A DNA stretch of 64,000 nucleotides from an uncultured Oceanospirillaceae bacterium (GCA_913057435.1 CAJXNY010000014.1:38794-102793); one strand, 5' to 3'; positions 53,212 to 62,435 are shown, counted from the first letter of the stretch. Translations and numbers: made by a program. The notes: generated by a model not told the origin, from the letters alone.

Positions 53212-54114
53212 ATGAGTAACCTGAACATCGTAAAGGCGACATCAACCGTTAACCGGAGCGCGCTGGTTGCCAGCATTTTGCTGGTACTGGCCTTATGGTT
53301 GCTACACAGCCAGCAGCTCTCGGGTGTTACCCAGTGGTTTTCACAGGATCAGCTGTACCAGCAAAATCAGCAGTACCTTGAACATACCCGAGCCCAGGCG
53401 CAGCAGGATTTCTCCAGATTAGCAGCCTTGACCGGGCTGCTGGAAGTGGCTCAAAGCAGTCAGATAGGGGTGTCGTTCTTTGCTGATTTTAATGTAGATG
53501 TGGGTAACGCCCTGGCTGCTTTTACCCGGTTACTTGAACGTGGCAGCGAGGTGGCAATGGCCTCTGCTGCAACCCTTATGGTGTTAAGCCTGGTCTCTGA
53601 CACCGCCGATGCTATCTCGCCTGCAATCTTACAGATAACGCTCGTAGCAGCGCTTGTCTGGCAGTTGATGCGGCTGTTTGGCGGTGCTGAACAACACCAG
53701 ATTCCAATGCGAGGGGCCACGGGGTTGCTGTTTTCTATCTACCTGGTGCTACATCTGGCATTGCCTTATAGCTTGCATCTGGCGCAGGGAATCAGCCACA
53801 ACGTCAGTGCGGATTTGCGCCAGACCAACCGCCAGTCCCTGTCTGATATGCATTTACAGCTATTTGATAAGTCTGGCGGGAAAGATCTGAAGCACAGTGC
53901 AGAGAACAGTGTCGACAAGTTGAAAAAACTGTCCAGCGATCATATCAACCAGAAGGTTAGCAACCTGTATAGCTATGTGATCAACACATTGACACTGGCG
54001 TTATTTGATCTGGTACTCCTGCCAGGTGTACTGCTCTTTATGCTCTACCGGACGGTGCTATTGCTCAGCCGTCATACTGTCAGCCTGGTGGATGATGAGG
54101 CGTCATCACGGTAA
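53212..54114 (+). CDS. Unrecognised multi-helix membrane protein, operon with the GH25 enzyme
   Basis: 300 residues with membrane helices at about 18-36, a probable pair at about 110-160, another at about 165-185, and a C-terminal one at about 255-282. Between them is a glutamine-rich coiled-coil stretch (QDQLYQQNQQYLEHTRAQAQ) and a charged segment (KKLSSDHINQKV). No known family is recognised. It starts 11 bases after the GH25 stop and is probably co-translated with it. It could anchor or regulate the muramidase; this is inference from position only. Confidence 0.72.
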   Translation: MSNLNIVKATSTVNRSALVASILLVLALWLLHSQQLSGVTQWFSQDQLYQQNQQYLEHTRAQAQQDFSRLAALTGLLEVAQSSQIGVSFFADFNVDVGNALAAFTRLLERGSEVAMASAATLMVLSLVSDTADAISPAILQITLVAALVWQLMRLFGGAEQHQIPMRGATGLLFSIYLVLHLALPYSLHLAQGISHNVSADLRQTNRQSLSDMHLQLFDKSGGKDLKHSAENSVDKLKKLSSDHINQKVSNLYSYVINTLTLALFDLVLLPGVLLFMLYRTVLLLSRHTVSLVDDEASSR

Positions 54115-54315
54115 TTTGATTGCACCTGTTTTCAAAGTGTAAGGCTGTGCCTGATCAACGGGTGTCGATACCGTCACCTTCGACGCTTCCCGTTACTGGC
54201 TGAGTCTGGCACGCCTTTGTGCTGTTATTTGAACGAACCGGCAGGGGATCTGGTTGTCTTCTACTTATGTACTACGCTGAGTTTAGTTGGCTAGACAAAA
54301 GTAGGAAGGTGGCGG

Positions 54316-54714
54316 ATGTCGAACCTTGTACGTCGATTGTTACTGATAGCCCTGTGTACCGTTGCACCAATAGCCTCTGCAGCTTCGGTACACGTCACCG
54401 TCAGTGTTCAGGTCATTGCTGCACAGCCGGGTATTGCGTTTGTGCAAGTGAAGCCAGAACAGCAGACCGCTGCAAACACACGGGTGGCCCGTGCGTTGTT
54501 TGAGGGTTGCGATGAGCAGTGGTCCAGGCTCAGTGTAAAAAGACGTTCTGCAGATGAGTTTGAACTGTTAAACACCGCTTCCCGTAGCGAACACCAGCCA
54601 GCCCGCTGCGGCCGCGCGCTACAGCTGCACAATCGAGGGCGGATTATCAATATTGAAAGCCAGCAGCAGGATGTGGACGGCAGACCAGTGATGTCGATTC
54701 AGATGCATTACTAA
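54316..54714 (+). CDS. Unrecognised secreted protein with two cysteines
   Basis: 132 residues. Signal peptide MSNLVRRLLLIALCTVAPIA with cleavage after ASA. The mature part is beta-rich (VHVTVSVQVIAAQPGIAFVQ) and has two Cys (EGCDEQW and ARCGRAL) that could form one disulphide. The start ATG 54316 follows a GGAAGG. It lies 200 bases after the unknown membrane gene, in the same direction. No family is recognised. Confidence 0.68.
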   Translation: MSNLVRRLLLIALCTVAPIASAASVHVTVSVQVIAAQPGIAFVQVKPEQQTAANTRVARALFEGCDEQWSRLSVKRRSADEFELLNTASRSEHQPARCGRALQLHNRGRIINIESQQQDVDGRPVMSIQMHY

Positions 54715-54935
54715 CAGACCCAGGCTGAGCGCTTGCAAGGGCCGGTCGGCCTTTGTGGCTACCGATAGCGGCCCATCTTCTCCCCTCTATTTTCATATTC
54801 TCGTTCTCACGGCTGCGGGTTTACTGACCCTGCGTGGCCTTATATTGGTCGAATAAGCTGTCTAACAGGTTTACTCGGCGGCAGACTGGATCGGATAATC
54901 CCATATGCCCGCGATGTTTCGTTTGTGAGGACTTT

Positions 54936-55259
54936 ATGAAGAAAGCCGAAAACCTGCTCAGTGTGTTACCCGATGCGTTGAGTCAGGAAATATTTACCGA
55001 TCTGTTACAGCACAAAAACCTGCGTATTGAACGGATACTGTCCCAGGGGCAGAGTTCGCCGGAAACGGGCTGGTATGACCAGGATGAGCACGAGTGGGTG
55101 CTGGTGGTTCAGGGAGCCGGGACACTGGAGTTTGAAAGTGGTGAGGCTGTGACATTACGCACGGGTGATCACCTGAATATACCGGCACACTGCCGACATC
55201 GAGTTAGCTGGACCGACCCAGATCAGGTTACGGTATGGCTGGCGATTTTCTATCAGTAA
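54936..55259 (+). CDS. Cupin-domain protein
   Basis: The 107-residue single-domain cupin has motif 1 as DQDEHEWVLVVQGAGTLEFE and motif 2 as LRTGDHLNIPAHCRHRVSWT, with the metal-binding His/Glu positions largely present. Single cupins of this kind bind a metal and a small ligand or sugar acid. ATG 54936 with GTGAGG a few bases upstream is the start; the frame to 54834 adds an unlikely extension. It is convergent with the MocR gene downstream, 20 bases away. Confidence 0.85.
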   Translation: MKKAENLLSVLPDALSQEIFTDLLQHKNLRIERILSQGQSSPETGWYDQDEHEWVLVVQGAGTLEFESGEAVTLRTGDHLNIPAHCRHRVSWTDPDQVTVWLAIFYQ

Positions 55260-55279
55260 ATACTATGGCTGAGTCCCGT

Positions 55280-56695
55280 TCATCCCGAGCACGAAGCCCA
55301 GTTATTGAGCACCAGTTCGACCAGTTGCCCCAGCTGTTCGCTGGCCGCTGAAGGTTGCCCCTCGGCGTCGCTTAGCGGCCAGCCACAGTTGATACGGAAA
55401 CAGTCAGCGTAGTAATCCAGCGTACTGAAGTCAGCGCCGATGCGGATATCCAGATTCTGCCGCTCAGCCTGTTGTGCCAGCGCAGCGCTATCCAGCCCTG
55501 GCAACTGTATCCAGAGCACCAGCCCGCCCTGGGGGGCGCTGATACGGACCGTATCGGGCAGGCTGTCGATCATATAATCACGATAATCAGCCACTTGCCG
55601 CGCCAGCTGGGGCCGCAATGCGTTGAGGTGGCGGTGGTATTGATCACTGCTGATAAAATCCGCTACCGCCAGCTGAATGGGTGAGCTGACGCCGTAACTT
55701 TCTCGCAGTCTCTGCTGTTGGTAGGCCTCAAAATAGCGACCGGGCAGGCACCAGCCCAGCCGGTAACCGGCACTCAGGGTTTTAGAGACCGAACCGCACC
55801 AGAGCAGATAGCCCTCACGGTTCCAGTGTTGCGCGGGTACTGGTGGCGTGCGCTGGTAGCCCAGTTCCAGATAGATATCGTCTTCGATCACCGGCACCCG
55901 ATAGCGGGCAGCCAGTTGCGCCAGCTGCTGTTTCTGGTCGGCACTGAGGGTGATCCCGGTGGGGTTCATATGGCTGCAATTGAACAGTCCCGCCTGAATA
56001 TTTCCTTGCTGCATATGCCGCTCCAGCTGGCGCAGATCTACCCCCTCGACGGTTGATGGAATCTCCACGACCTGCCGCTGCATCTGGGCCAGCAACTGCA
56101 GCAGGCCACTGAAGCAGGGCGAGCTGATCGCCACGGCATCACCGGGACGGGTCGTCACTTCGATGGCGGTTCGTACTGCATCGATGCAACCATTGGTAAC
56201 CACCAGAGCTTGTTCTGAAAAGTGAAAATCGTAGCGGCTGAAGTGCTTACTTAACGCCCGTCGCAGGGCCAGTTCACCCTGCGCCTGCGGATAGAGATGC
56301 ACCTGCGTGCCTTGCTGCCGACTGGCCCGGCGCAGGCTGCGCTGCAGCGCGGCGGTGGGTAACAGTGTTGATGCCAGCAGAGACAAGCCCAGCGGGCCGG
56401 GGTCCGTTACATGGCGGCGATTATGCGTGGCTATCGGGTCTGCAGTGCGGCTGGTAAACGTCGGCAGATGTGGTGTTTTCTCTGCCAGCAGCGGCTGGGC
56501 GGCAAAAAATCCAGACTGAGGCTGCGCCCGTGCCCAGCCCAGTTCTTCCAGCCGGTGATAGCAGTTCAGCGCGGTGGTCAGGCTGACTTCGTACTGAGCC
56601 GCCAGGCGGCGTAACGATGGCAGGCGCTGGCCCGGCTGCAGACGCCTGTGCTGAATATCCTCAATAAATTTCTCGGCCAGTTGCTTATAGCGCAT
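55280..56695 (-). CDS. MocR-family regulator divergent from an EamA exporter
   Basis: A 471-residue GntR-aminotransferase fusion. The HTH is at about 5-75 (RLPSLRRLAAQYEVSLTTAL, NCYHRLEELGWARAQPQSGF). The aminotransferase domain has FNCSHMNPTGITLSADQKQQ, VIEDDIYLELGYQR and the PLP lysine in CGSVSKTLSAGYRLGWCLPG. MocR regulators commonly control a divergent gene; here that is an EamA-type exporter starting 125 bases away. It is a different paralogue from the MocR protein at 18551. Confidence 0.92.
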   Translation of the reverse strand: MRYKQLAEKFIEDIQHRRLQPGQRLPSLRRLAAQYEVSLTTALNCYHRLEELGWARAQPQSGFFAAQPLLAEKTPHLPTFTSRTADPIATHNRRHVTDPGPLGLSLLASTLLPTAALQRSLRRASRQQGTQVHLYPQAQGELALRRALSKHFSRYDFHFSEQALVVTNGCIDAVRTAIEVTTRPGDAVAISSPCFSGLLQLLAQMQRQVVEIPSTVEGVDLRQLERHMQQGNIQAGLFNCSHMNPTGITLSADQKQQLAQLAARYRVPVIEDDIYLELGYQRTPPVPAQHWNREGYLLWCGSVSKTLSAGYRLGWCLPGRYFEAYQQQRLRESYGVSSPIQLAVADFISSDQYHRHLNALRPQLARQVADYRDYMIDSLPDTVRISAPQGGLVLWIQLPGLDSAALAQQAERQNLDIRIGADFSTLDYYADCFRINCGWPLSDAEGQPSAASEQLGQLVELVLNNWASCSG

Positions 56696-56820
56696 CAGGG
56701 ACTCTCCGGGCAGAACATAGATTGACTGGCAAACTGTACACTTTTTTATATCAAAAATTGAATATGTTTCTTTTTTTCTGCATCGCTAATACTGCTGTCA
56801 TATCAACAGGAGTATTCGAT
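56696..56820. promoter_or_regulatory. Divergent MocR/exporter control region
   Basis: 125 AT-rich bases between divergent genes. Candidate operator-like half sites include ACTGTACA near 56730 and ACTGCTGTCATATC near 56790. No clean palindrome is evident, so the exact MocR site is unresolved. Confidence 0.35.
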
Positions 56821-57717
56821 ATGCGGTACAGAGATTTGGTGTTGGGCGTTATGGTGATGGCGGTGTGGGGCTTCAACTTCATTGTGATCAAAATAGGGGT
56901 AGAGCAGCTGGACCCACTGCTGCTGACGGCACTGAGGTTTGCAGCAGCGGCACTGCCCGCCGTATTTTTTGTGCGACGGCCCCCTGTGGCCTGGCGCTAT
57001 ATTTTTGCGTATGGGCTGGTATTTGGCACCGGCGTCTGGGGGATGGTGACGTTCTCGGTGTCCGCCGGGCTATCGCCGGGGATGGCGTCGTTACTGCTAC
57101 AGATGAATGTAGCAATCAGCATGCTGATCGGCTGGTTTTGGTTGAATGAACAACTCAGCGGCCAGAAGCTGGTGGGCGCTGCGCTGGCGATGTGTGGCCT
57201 GCTGCTCAGTTTGCTGATCGAGGATGGCACAGTAACGGCTACCGGACTTGGGTTGGTGCTGATGGGTGCTATCTGCTGGAGTTTAAGCGGCCTCATCATG
57301 AAAGCCGCCCGGACTGATCAGGTATTCAGCTTTATTGTTTGGGGCTTATTGTTTGCACCGTTACCGCTGCTACTGCTGGCATACCTGCAGCAGGGGGCGA
57401 CAGTGTTCAGCCCGCTGATGAATGGGCTAAACAGCAATGCGATCATCTCTATTCTGTTTCAGGCCTGGCCAACCACTTTGCTGGGGTACTGGCTTTGGAA
57501 CCGCCTGATCGTCGCGTATCCGCTTTCTACCGTCGCTCCGCTGACCCTGCTGGTGCCGGTGTTCGGGTTGCTCTCCAGCTGGCTGGTGTATCAGGAGCCG
57601 ATGGGTGATCTGAAAATCACCTCAGCAGCACTGATTATCGCGGGCCTGGTGGTAGGTGTACTGAAAATTGAGGTGCTGCTGGGCTGGCTGAAGCGATACG
57701 TCCAGCCGTCTTCCTGA
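56821..57717 (+). CDS. EamA/DMT-family exporter
   Basis: The 298-residue protein has ten predicted membrane helices in two EamA repeats (VWGFNFIVIKIGVEQLDPLL, RFAAAALPAVFF; and GAICWSLSGLIMKAARTDQ, YPLSTVAPLTLLVPVFGLLS with YQEP). It is closest in style to YdcZ/YedA-type amino-acid or metabolite exporters. ATG 56821 has CAGGAG eight bases upstream; the frame from 56722 is an untranslated extension. Divergence from a MocR regulator suggests induction by an amino-acid-like ligand. Confidence 0.9.
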   Translation: MRYRDLVLGVMVMAVWGFNFIVIKIGVEQLDPLLLTALRFAAAALPAVFFVRRPPVAWRYIFAYGLVFGTGVWGMVTFSVSAGLSPGMASLLLQMNVAISMLIGWFWLNEQLSGQKLVGAALAMCGLLLSLLIEDGTVTATGLGLVLMGAICWSLSGLIMKAARTDQVFSFIVWGLLFAPLPLLLLAYLQQGATVFSPLMNGLNSNAIISILFQAWPTTLLGYWLWNRLIVAYPLSTVAPLTLLVPVFGLLSSWLVYQEPMGDLKITSAALIIAGLVVGVLKIEVLLGWLKRYVQPSS

Positions 57718-58226
57718 TTGGTGCACAAGCCTCCCGGATGATACCTGGATTCTCAGCATAAGTGATATCTCTATCAGGCAGGATTATCTGGAGCTGATTT
57801 TGCCTGATTTTGCCTGATTTGCCAGGTATGCTCGCCGGTATTAAGTACCACTTTCAAAGGTCGTTGCTCCTGCTCAGGCTCCAGGCAGCACAAGATTACT
57901 CTTACATCAGTACCATGAACGTTCAGGCGGCATAGTGATTTGGCGTATATTCTGTCTAGATTATTCTGTTTTTACGTTGAGTTGATAATTATTTTCAAAA
58001 TTAAATGTAATCTAAAAATCATAGATATTAATCCTATGTAAGCTTTATTGGGCTTATTTGATGTTTTTTCGAGATAAAAAATTCTCCCTATTCTTTTAAT
58101 GCAAAAAACACCCATCGGTACGTTGTTTTATTTTTAACTCAATGGTGGTAAATATTTATAGTGATTTAAATTCCTGTGATGTTTTAAGTATCGACAGGTT
58201 TATCTTTAATTTAATTGGGTGTTGAA
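57718..58226. other. AT-rich non-coding region before the large unknown gene
   Basis: About 510 bases with no gene. Composition turns strongly AT-rich after about 57,950, marking the start of an accessory-looking stretch. It includes the short tandem repeat listed separately. The promoter of the next gene should be here but no consensus pair is convincing. Confidence 0.45.
57795..57823 (+). repeat. Short tandem repeat TGATTTTGCC
   Basis: Two exact copies of TGATTTTGCC followed by a third, one-base-shorter copy (TGATTTGCC). It lies in the non-coding region near the composition change. Confidence 0.7.
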
Positions 58227-61139
58227 ATGAAAGGTACAGTTGATGGAAAAGTGACAGGGCCAGATTCCAGTAATGACCTTGCCGTGACAAATGAAGCTAA
58301 TCTAAATGCTTGTGGGCCTTTATCCGATGGAGAAATTTTTATGTCCCCTACGATAGTGAGTGAAAAAGAATTACCAGAAATAAGCCAGAATAGTCATACA
58401 GGTCTGGATGTGGTAACACAGGATATGGCTAAATTGACAGAGGGTAAGTATCTCAATATTCCAGCATGGGTAGGAAGTAATGATTTAATCATTATGGATG
58501 TTTTCCCTACCAGTGGAACCGCTGGGCTGCCTGAAGGGGCTCCAGCTGTAACGGATAATTTCATGCAGCGAATTGCCTGGCATTACACAGGCATTATCGA
58601 AGATTTAGGTGCTGGTTTTGAAGGGGTTATAAAGTGGGTAAAGCTAGGGTCTGAACGTGAGTATGTTATTAATAACGCATCAGAAATTATTAATAAGCTA
58701 GCAGATCAGAAAAACTACGTAGAAGAAAATTCAACTTCGACATGGGATGGTGCTGAGTCAGATTTTTCATATTTGCCTCTTGGCTCAGGATTTAAAACTG
58801 ATGACTGGAATGTTAATGTAAAATTCAGTCCTGACTCCACTGGAACAGTAAAAATACGGTTTAGTAATTTTGGTACTGATGGTGAAGAAAATTTTCGCAC
58901 TGTAGATGGTGCTGAGTTCAATCATACATTGAATGGCGGTGGTACATTACAGATTGGTAACCATTATGGTGCTGGGAGATTTGTTGGTACGGTTACCGTT
59001 ATCTGTAAAAGGCCGGATTATAATGCGACGACTGATGTGCTACAAACGGATTTCCATACCTACACAAAAGGTAGTGATGAATGGGAGTCTGAAGTGGGTA
59101 ACCTTCCTATCCTGCCGTTTGTTAATACTGCACCTATTGCCTCTATTACGTGTCCGAGATTTGCTAAGGAGGAAATACTTTATAGCTTAAGCTCTAGCAC
59201 TGCTGATATTGATTATGATACGTTAACCTTTAAGTGGGTGCAGACTTCTGGTATTCCTGTGTCGATTGAAGATGATACAGCACAAAATACTACATTCACT
59301 ACACCCTCAGTATCTGGGGATGATATTAAGTTAGGCTTTGATTTAAACGTTAGTGATGGTACTGACACTACGATTACCAGTTTTATCTTAACGGTGTCGG
59401 ATAACACACCGGTTACGTTGGTGATGGACAGAGATATCGACTTCACCAGTATGCCATTGGCTGGAAATGTCAAAATTCTGAACACGAATGGTTTTCACGC
59501 AACTCTTGATGTCCCCCAGCTCTATCAGCTCTCACAGGCTCCCAATGAGGGGGCTTACGATATTGTGGATAGTTATACCAACTTACGCATTGCAGGGAAT
59601 ATACGCTCTGGTAATGCGCCCTCACGAATAACTAATGCGGCTAACATCAGAGCAGTGATCGCCAGTAATGGCTCGGATGATGATATCTCTAGCCATGTTT
59701 TTGGTTATGATAAGCGGCTGGTATTTACTACACATAGAGACTTAGGCTACACCGGCATGCACTGGGGACGTGTTCCAGAAAGTCATAAAGGGTGGGTGCT
59801 ATATGGAGGTTATACTAATCTTGATGGCCAGTATTCCTCAGCATATGCTGCCAATGACATTATGATGTTTAAGCTGGAACACGACACTCCAGTGGTATGG
59901 CGCATTGCCAGTACATTTTCGGATTACCACGGTGAGTATCGTGATGAGGCTCCGGTAGCACTTAACTATGCAGGTGATCGAATCTATTGGTCCAGTGATT
60001 GGGCCGGTACTTTAGACCATCGTGAAATATTTCGGTGTGATTTACCTTCAAACTGGTCAGGAGAGCTTGAAAGCGAAAGTATCCCTGGCAGTTATGTTAT
60101 GGGTAAGGCTCGGTTTATTGAAGCACCAGGCCTTGCACCAGAACCGGGTGAAAGTAGAATCGATAGTAATACGGGATTAACGGTTAAACGTATTACAAAT
60201 TCTGATATCTTTCATGATACGGATGATGCATTTATGCAATATTCCCGGTACTCACCGGAGAATACTGGCCGTAACATGTTACTTTCATGTGGTGGTAACT
60301 CTTACAATAGCTGGATCATAAATAATGATACAGGTGAAATAATTCGAGAGTTAAAACACACTGATGGTAAGCAGATTGGTGAGAATAATGAAGTTCGTTG
60401 GGATAGTTCAGGTAAGCATGACAATCGTGTGTATTATGTACACGGGACTGGGTTTTACATGATTGAAGATGTTCGATTGAACTCAACAGGCGTATTGATA
60501 AAAGACTTTGCTCCAATCGTTCCTGGTATGACAAGGCTATATAATGATGTAGAAGGTGATAGTTCACTGGATTCAGATCATTGGACATGGATGGCCTCAT
60601 GGTATGACCAGGAAGGTGATAAGAAATATCATGTTTTAGCCTTTGTCCACTATCAGGTTTCGACTGATACCTATCATTTGCTAAAACCTTCTGATCTGGC
60701 TGGTAGTAATCTTGAAGCACTCAAAACAGATCCAAGTTTCACTAAACCAAACATGGTTGAAATGGCACCGGATGGTTCACGCATAGTCTTACACTTCGGT
60801 CGTAAATATGGGCCAAAAGAAGAGTCCCTCGCGCTGATTAATACCTATTTTGATGGTGCCCATGCATGGCCTGTTGATTTTGACTGGAAGAAAACGCCAC
60901 CGCTGAAAGTATCAATTAGTGAAACACACTCTTGTTGGTCTCCTAATAAGGCTGGTGAGTGGTGTTACATTAGCCAGAATAGTTCTGATGACGGCATGGA
61001 TGCGATTGTTTTAGGTGAACAGGCCTTAAGTGAAAAAGTTGATGAGCTAGACTTGAATGGGCGGGCCGTGACGATGACAGAGGCGCAGCATGCTGCTGTC
61101 TCCATCATACTCAATGGTGGTGCAGTTAATATAGTTTAA
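58227..61139 (+). CDS. Unrecognised 970-residue protein with a PKD/cadherin-like segment and probable beta-propeller
   Basis: I do not recognise a family. The N-terminal ~300 residues are mixed, with IPAWVGSNDLIIMDVFPTSG and a beta-rich part. Residues about 300-393 (NTAPIASITCPRFAKEEILY, DTLTFKWVQTSGIPVSIEDD, ILTVSDN) look like a PKD/cadherin-type Ig-like domain. Residues about 400-960 are rich in W/Y/G blade-like repeats (TNLRIAGNIRSG, VALNYAGDRIYWSSDWAGTL, SRYSPENTGRNMLLSCGGNS, VEMAPDGSRIVLHFG, CWSPNKAGEWCYISQNS), suggesting a beta-propeller. No signal peptide or RTX repeats are seen. AT-rich codon use differs from the neighbours and points to transfer. ATG 58227 is preferred over TTG 58215. 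It is followed by a terminator. Confidence 0.75.
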   Translation: MKGTVDGKVTGPDSSNDLAVTNEANLNACGPLSDGEIFMSPTIVSEKELPEISQNSHTGLDVVTQDMAKLTEGKYLNIPAWVGSNDLIIMDVFPTSGTAGLPEGAPAVTDNFMQRIAWHYTGIIEDLGAGFEGVIKWVKLGSEREYVINNASEIINKLADQKNYVEENSTSTWDGAESDFSYLPLGSGFKTDDWNVNVKFSPDSTGTVKIRFSNFGTDGEENFRTVDGAEFNHTLNGGGTLQIGNHYGAGRFVGTVTVICKRPDYNATTDVLQTDFHTYTKGSDEWESEVGNLPILPFVNTAPIASITCPRFAKEEILYSLSSSTADIDYDTLTFKWVQTSGIPVSIEDDTAQNTTFTTPSVSGDDIKLGFDLNVSDGTDTTITSFILTVSDNTPVTLVMDRDIDFTSMPLAGNVKILNTNGFHATLDVPQLYQLSQAPNEGAYDIVDSYTNLRIAGNIRSGNAPSRITNAANIRAVIASNGSDDDISSHVFGYDKRLVFTTHRDLGYTGMHWGRVPESHKGWVLYGGYTNLDGQYSSAYAANDIMMFKLEHDTPVVWRIASTFSDYHGEYRDEAPVALNYAGDRIYWSSDWAGTLDHREIFRCDLPSNWSGELESESIPGSYVMGKARFIEAPGLAPEPGESRIDSNTGLTVKRITNSDIFHDTDDAFMQYSRYSPENTGRNMLLSCGGNSYNSWIINNDTGEIIRELKHTDGKQIGENNEVRWDSSGKHDNRVYYVHGTGFYMIEDVRLNSTGVLIKDFAPIVPGMTRLYNDVEGDSSLDSDHWTWMASWYDQEGDKKYHVLAFVHYQVSTDTYHLLKPSDLAGSNLEALKTDPSFTKPNMVEMAPDGSRIVLHFGRKYGPKEESLALINTYFDGAHAWPVDFDWKKTPPLKVSISETHSCWSPNKAGEWCYISQNSSDDGMDAIVLGEQALSEKVDELDLNGRAVTMTEAQHAAVSIILNGGAVNIV

Positions 61140-61170
61140 TTCAGGCAGTCACTTTATTTAACTAATTAGA

Positions 61171-61194
61171 GCGGCCGCCTTAGTGGCCGTTTTA
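61171..61194 (+). terminator. Terminator after the large unknown gene
   Basis: GCGGCCGC and GTGGCCGT pair with two G-T pairs around CTTA, followed by TTTATT. Confidence 0.65.
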
Positions 61195-61441
61195 TTCTGG
61201 GTAATATTGTTTTAATATTCGTACTTTAAGCTTTAGGTGCTAGCTTGAAGGGTCGAAGGCTGCTATTGCTCCCGTACTTGACATAACTGAATGGTGAGGG
61301 GCAAACAGGTCTCACTATCAGGCAGTATACGGTTACTGTCTAAGGGGCTATTCTTGTTTTTACATACCTTCTCGGTTTTCGGGCAGAGTAAACGCGACGG
61401 AAGATGATTAAACTGTTATGCCTTCTAAGCTTGGAGATTTA

Positions 61442-61954
61442 ATGCGTATTCATATTACTGGTAATGCTGGTAGCGGGAAATCTACATTAGCCGAAAAAAT
61501 TGGCACCATTCTTGGGTTGGATGTTTTCAGTTTGGATGCAGTGGTTTGGAAAGAGGGCTGGAAGGTAACGCCACAAGACGAACGGAGAAGGTTAGAAAAA
61601 ATGATTGTGGCAAGGCCTCAATGGATTATTGAAGGCGTTTCCTCAATAGCACGAGAAGCGGCAGATACGATTATTTTTTTGGATTTTCCTAGAAACGTAT
61701 GCTACTTACGTTGTGCCAAGAGAAATGTGCACTACTTATTTAAATCTAGACCTGGTTTGCCTGATAATTGCCCTGAGATTAAAATTGTACCGACTCTCTT
61801 TAAGATTATTTGGAACTTTTCATCTACAGTAAAACCAAAAATCGTAAAAGATTTAGAGAGCTTTGGGAAAGTTGGCGTGCGATTAAAATGTAATGAAGAT
61901 GTAGTGAGATACATTAAAGAGATTGAATGTAGTAAGAACACACATCGGAGTTGA
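61442..61954 (+). CDS. Small P-loop kinase-like protein (adenylate-kinase / FlaR-like topology modulator)
   Basis: The 170-residue protein has an N-terminal Walker A (IHITGNAGSGKSTLAEKIG), then GLDVFSLDAVVWKEGWKVTP, WIIEGVSSIAREAADTIIFLDFPRNVCYLRCAKR and a basic C-terminus. This layout matches the adenylate-kinase-like family sometimes called DNA topology modulation protein (FlaR), whose substrate is not established. ATG 61442 with GGAG five bases upstream is preferred over ATG 61418. It lies in the AT-rich accessory stretch and has AT-rich codon use. Confidence 0.85.
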   Translation: MRIHITGNAGSGKSTLAEKIGTILGLDVFSLDAVVWKEGWKVTPQDERRRLEKMIVARPQWIIEGVSSIAREAADTIIFLDFPRNVCYLRCAKRNVHYLFKSRPGLPDNCPEIKIVPTLFKIIWNFSSTVKPKIVKDLESFGKVGVRLKCNEDVVRYIKEIECSKNTHRS

Positions 61955-62019
61955 AAGAATTTAGAGGTTTTAAAAGTATTTTTACGTTAGCGCTAGACAC
62001 TATTTAAATTGGAGCCGTT

Positions 62020-62364
62020 ATGAAAAATTCAGCTATTCCCTTTCAAACAATAGATTGGAAAAGTGTTCCTCGGACTGAACATAAAGGTGAAACCGGTACT
62101 GCGTATTGGCAAACAATGCAATTCGAAGGTTTACGCGTCAGACACGTAGAGTATTCAAAAAATTACAAAGCGGATCACTGGTGTGAAAAAGGGCATATCG
62201 TTTACTGCCTGGAAGGTGAAGTGATAAATGAATTGAAAGATGGTACCCGGTCAACGTTGCATCCGGGCATGTCGTACATTGTTTCTGATGATCTTAGTTC
62301 CCATCGTTCAATAACTGAAAAAGGTGTTCAGCTGTTGATAATCGATGGTGATTTTCTAAAGTAA
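62020..62364 (+). CDS. DHCW-motif cupin-fold protein
   Basis: The 114-residue protein IPFQTIDWKSVPRTEHKGET, followed by YKADHWCEKGHIVYCLEGEV and HPGMSYIVSDDLSSHRS, matches the family named for its DHCW-type motif (here read DHWC) within a cupin fold. The His/Cys/Glu/His set could bind a metal. No function is known. It starts at ATG 62020 with a GGAG a few bases upstream. It is a single gene followed by an unusual inverted repeat. Confidence 0.85.
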   Translation: MKNSAIPFQTIDWKSVPRTEHKGETGTAYWQTMQFEGLRVRHVEYSKNYKADHWCEKGHIVYCLEGEVINELKDGTRSTLHPGMSYIVSDDLSSHRSITEKGVQLLIIDGDFLK

Positions 62365-62368
62365 ATTT

Positions 62369-62435
62369 CTGGCGCACCTATTCCGTCAGTCCAATAATGC
62401 TGCTGGATATGCATTCCTGTTTTTAGGTGCGCCAG
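62369..62435. repeat. 12-bp perfect inverted repeat enclosing a 43-base segment
   Basis: CTGGCGCACCTA (62369-62380) and TAGGTGCGCCAG (62424-62435) are exact complements. The 43 bases between them are not self-complementary. It starts five bases past the cupin stop. It could be a long-loop terminator, a minimal mobile-element remnant, or a recombination site; the arms do not match integron attC core motifs. Confidence 0.6.

Noticed and set aside
62369..62435. Integron attC site
   Set aside because: The inverted-repeat arms lack the RYYYAAC/GTTRRRY core and no integrase is present in the window.
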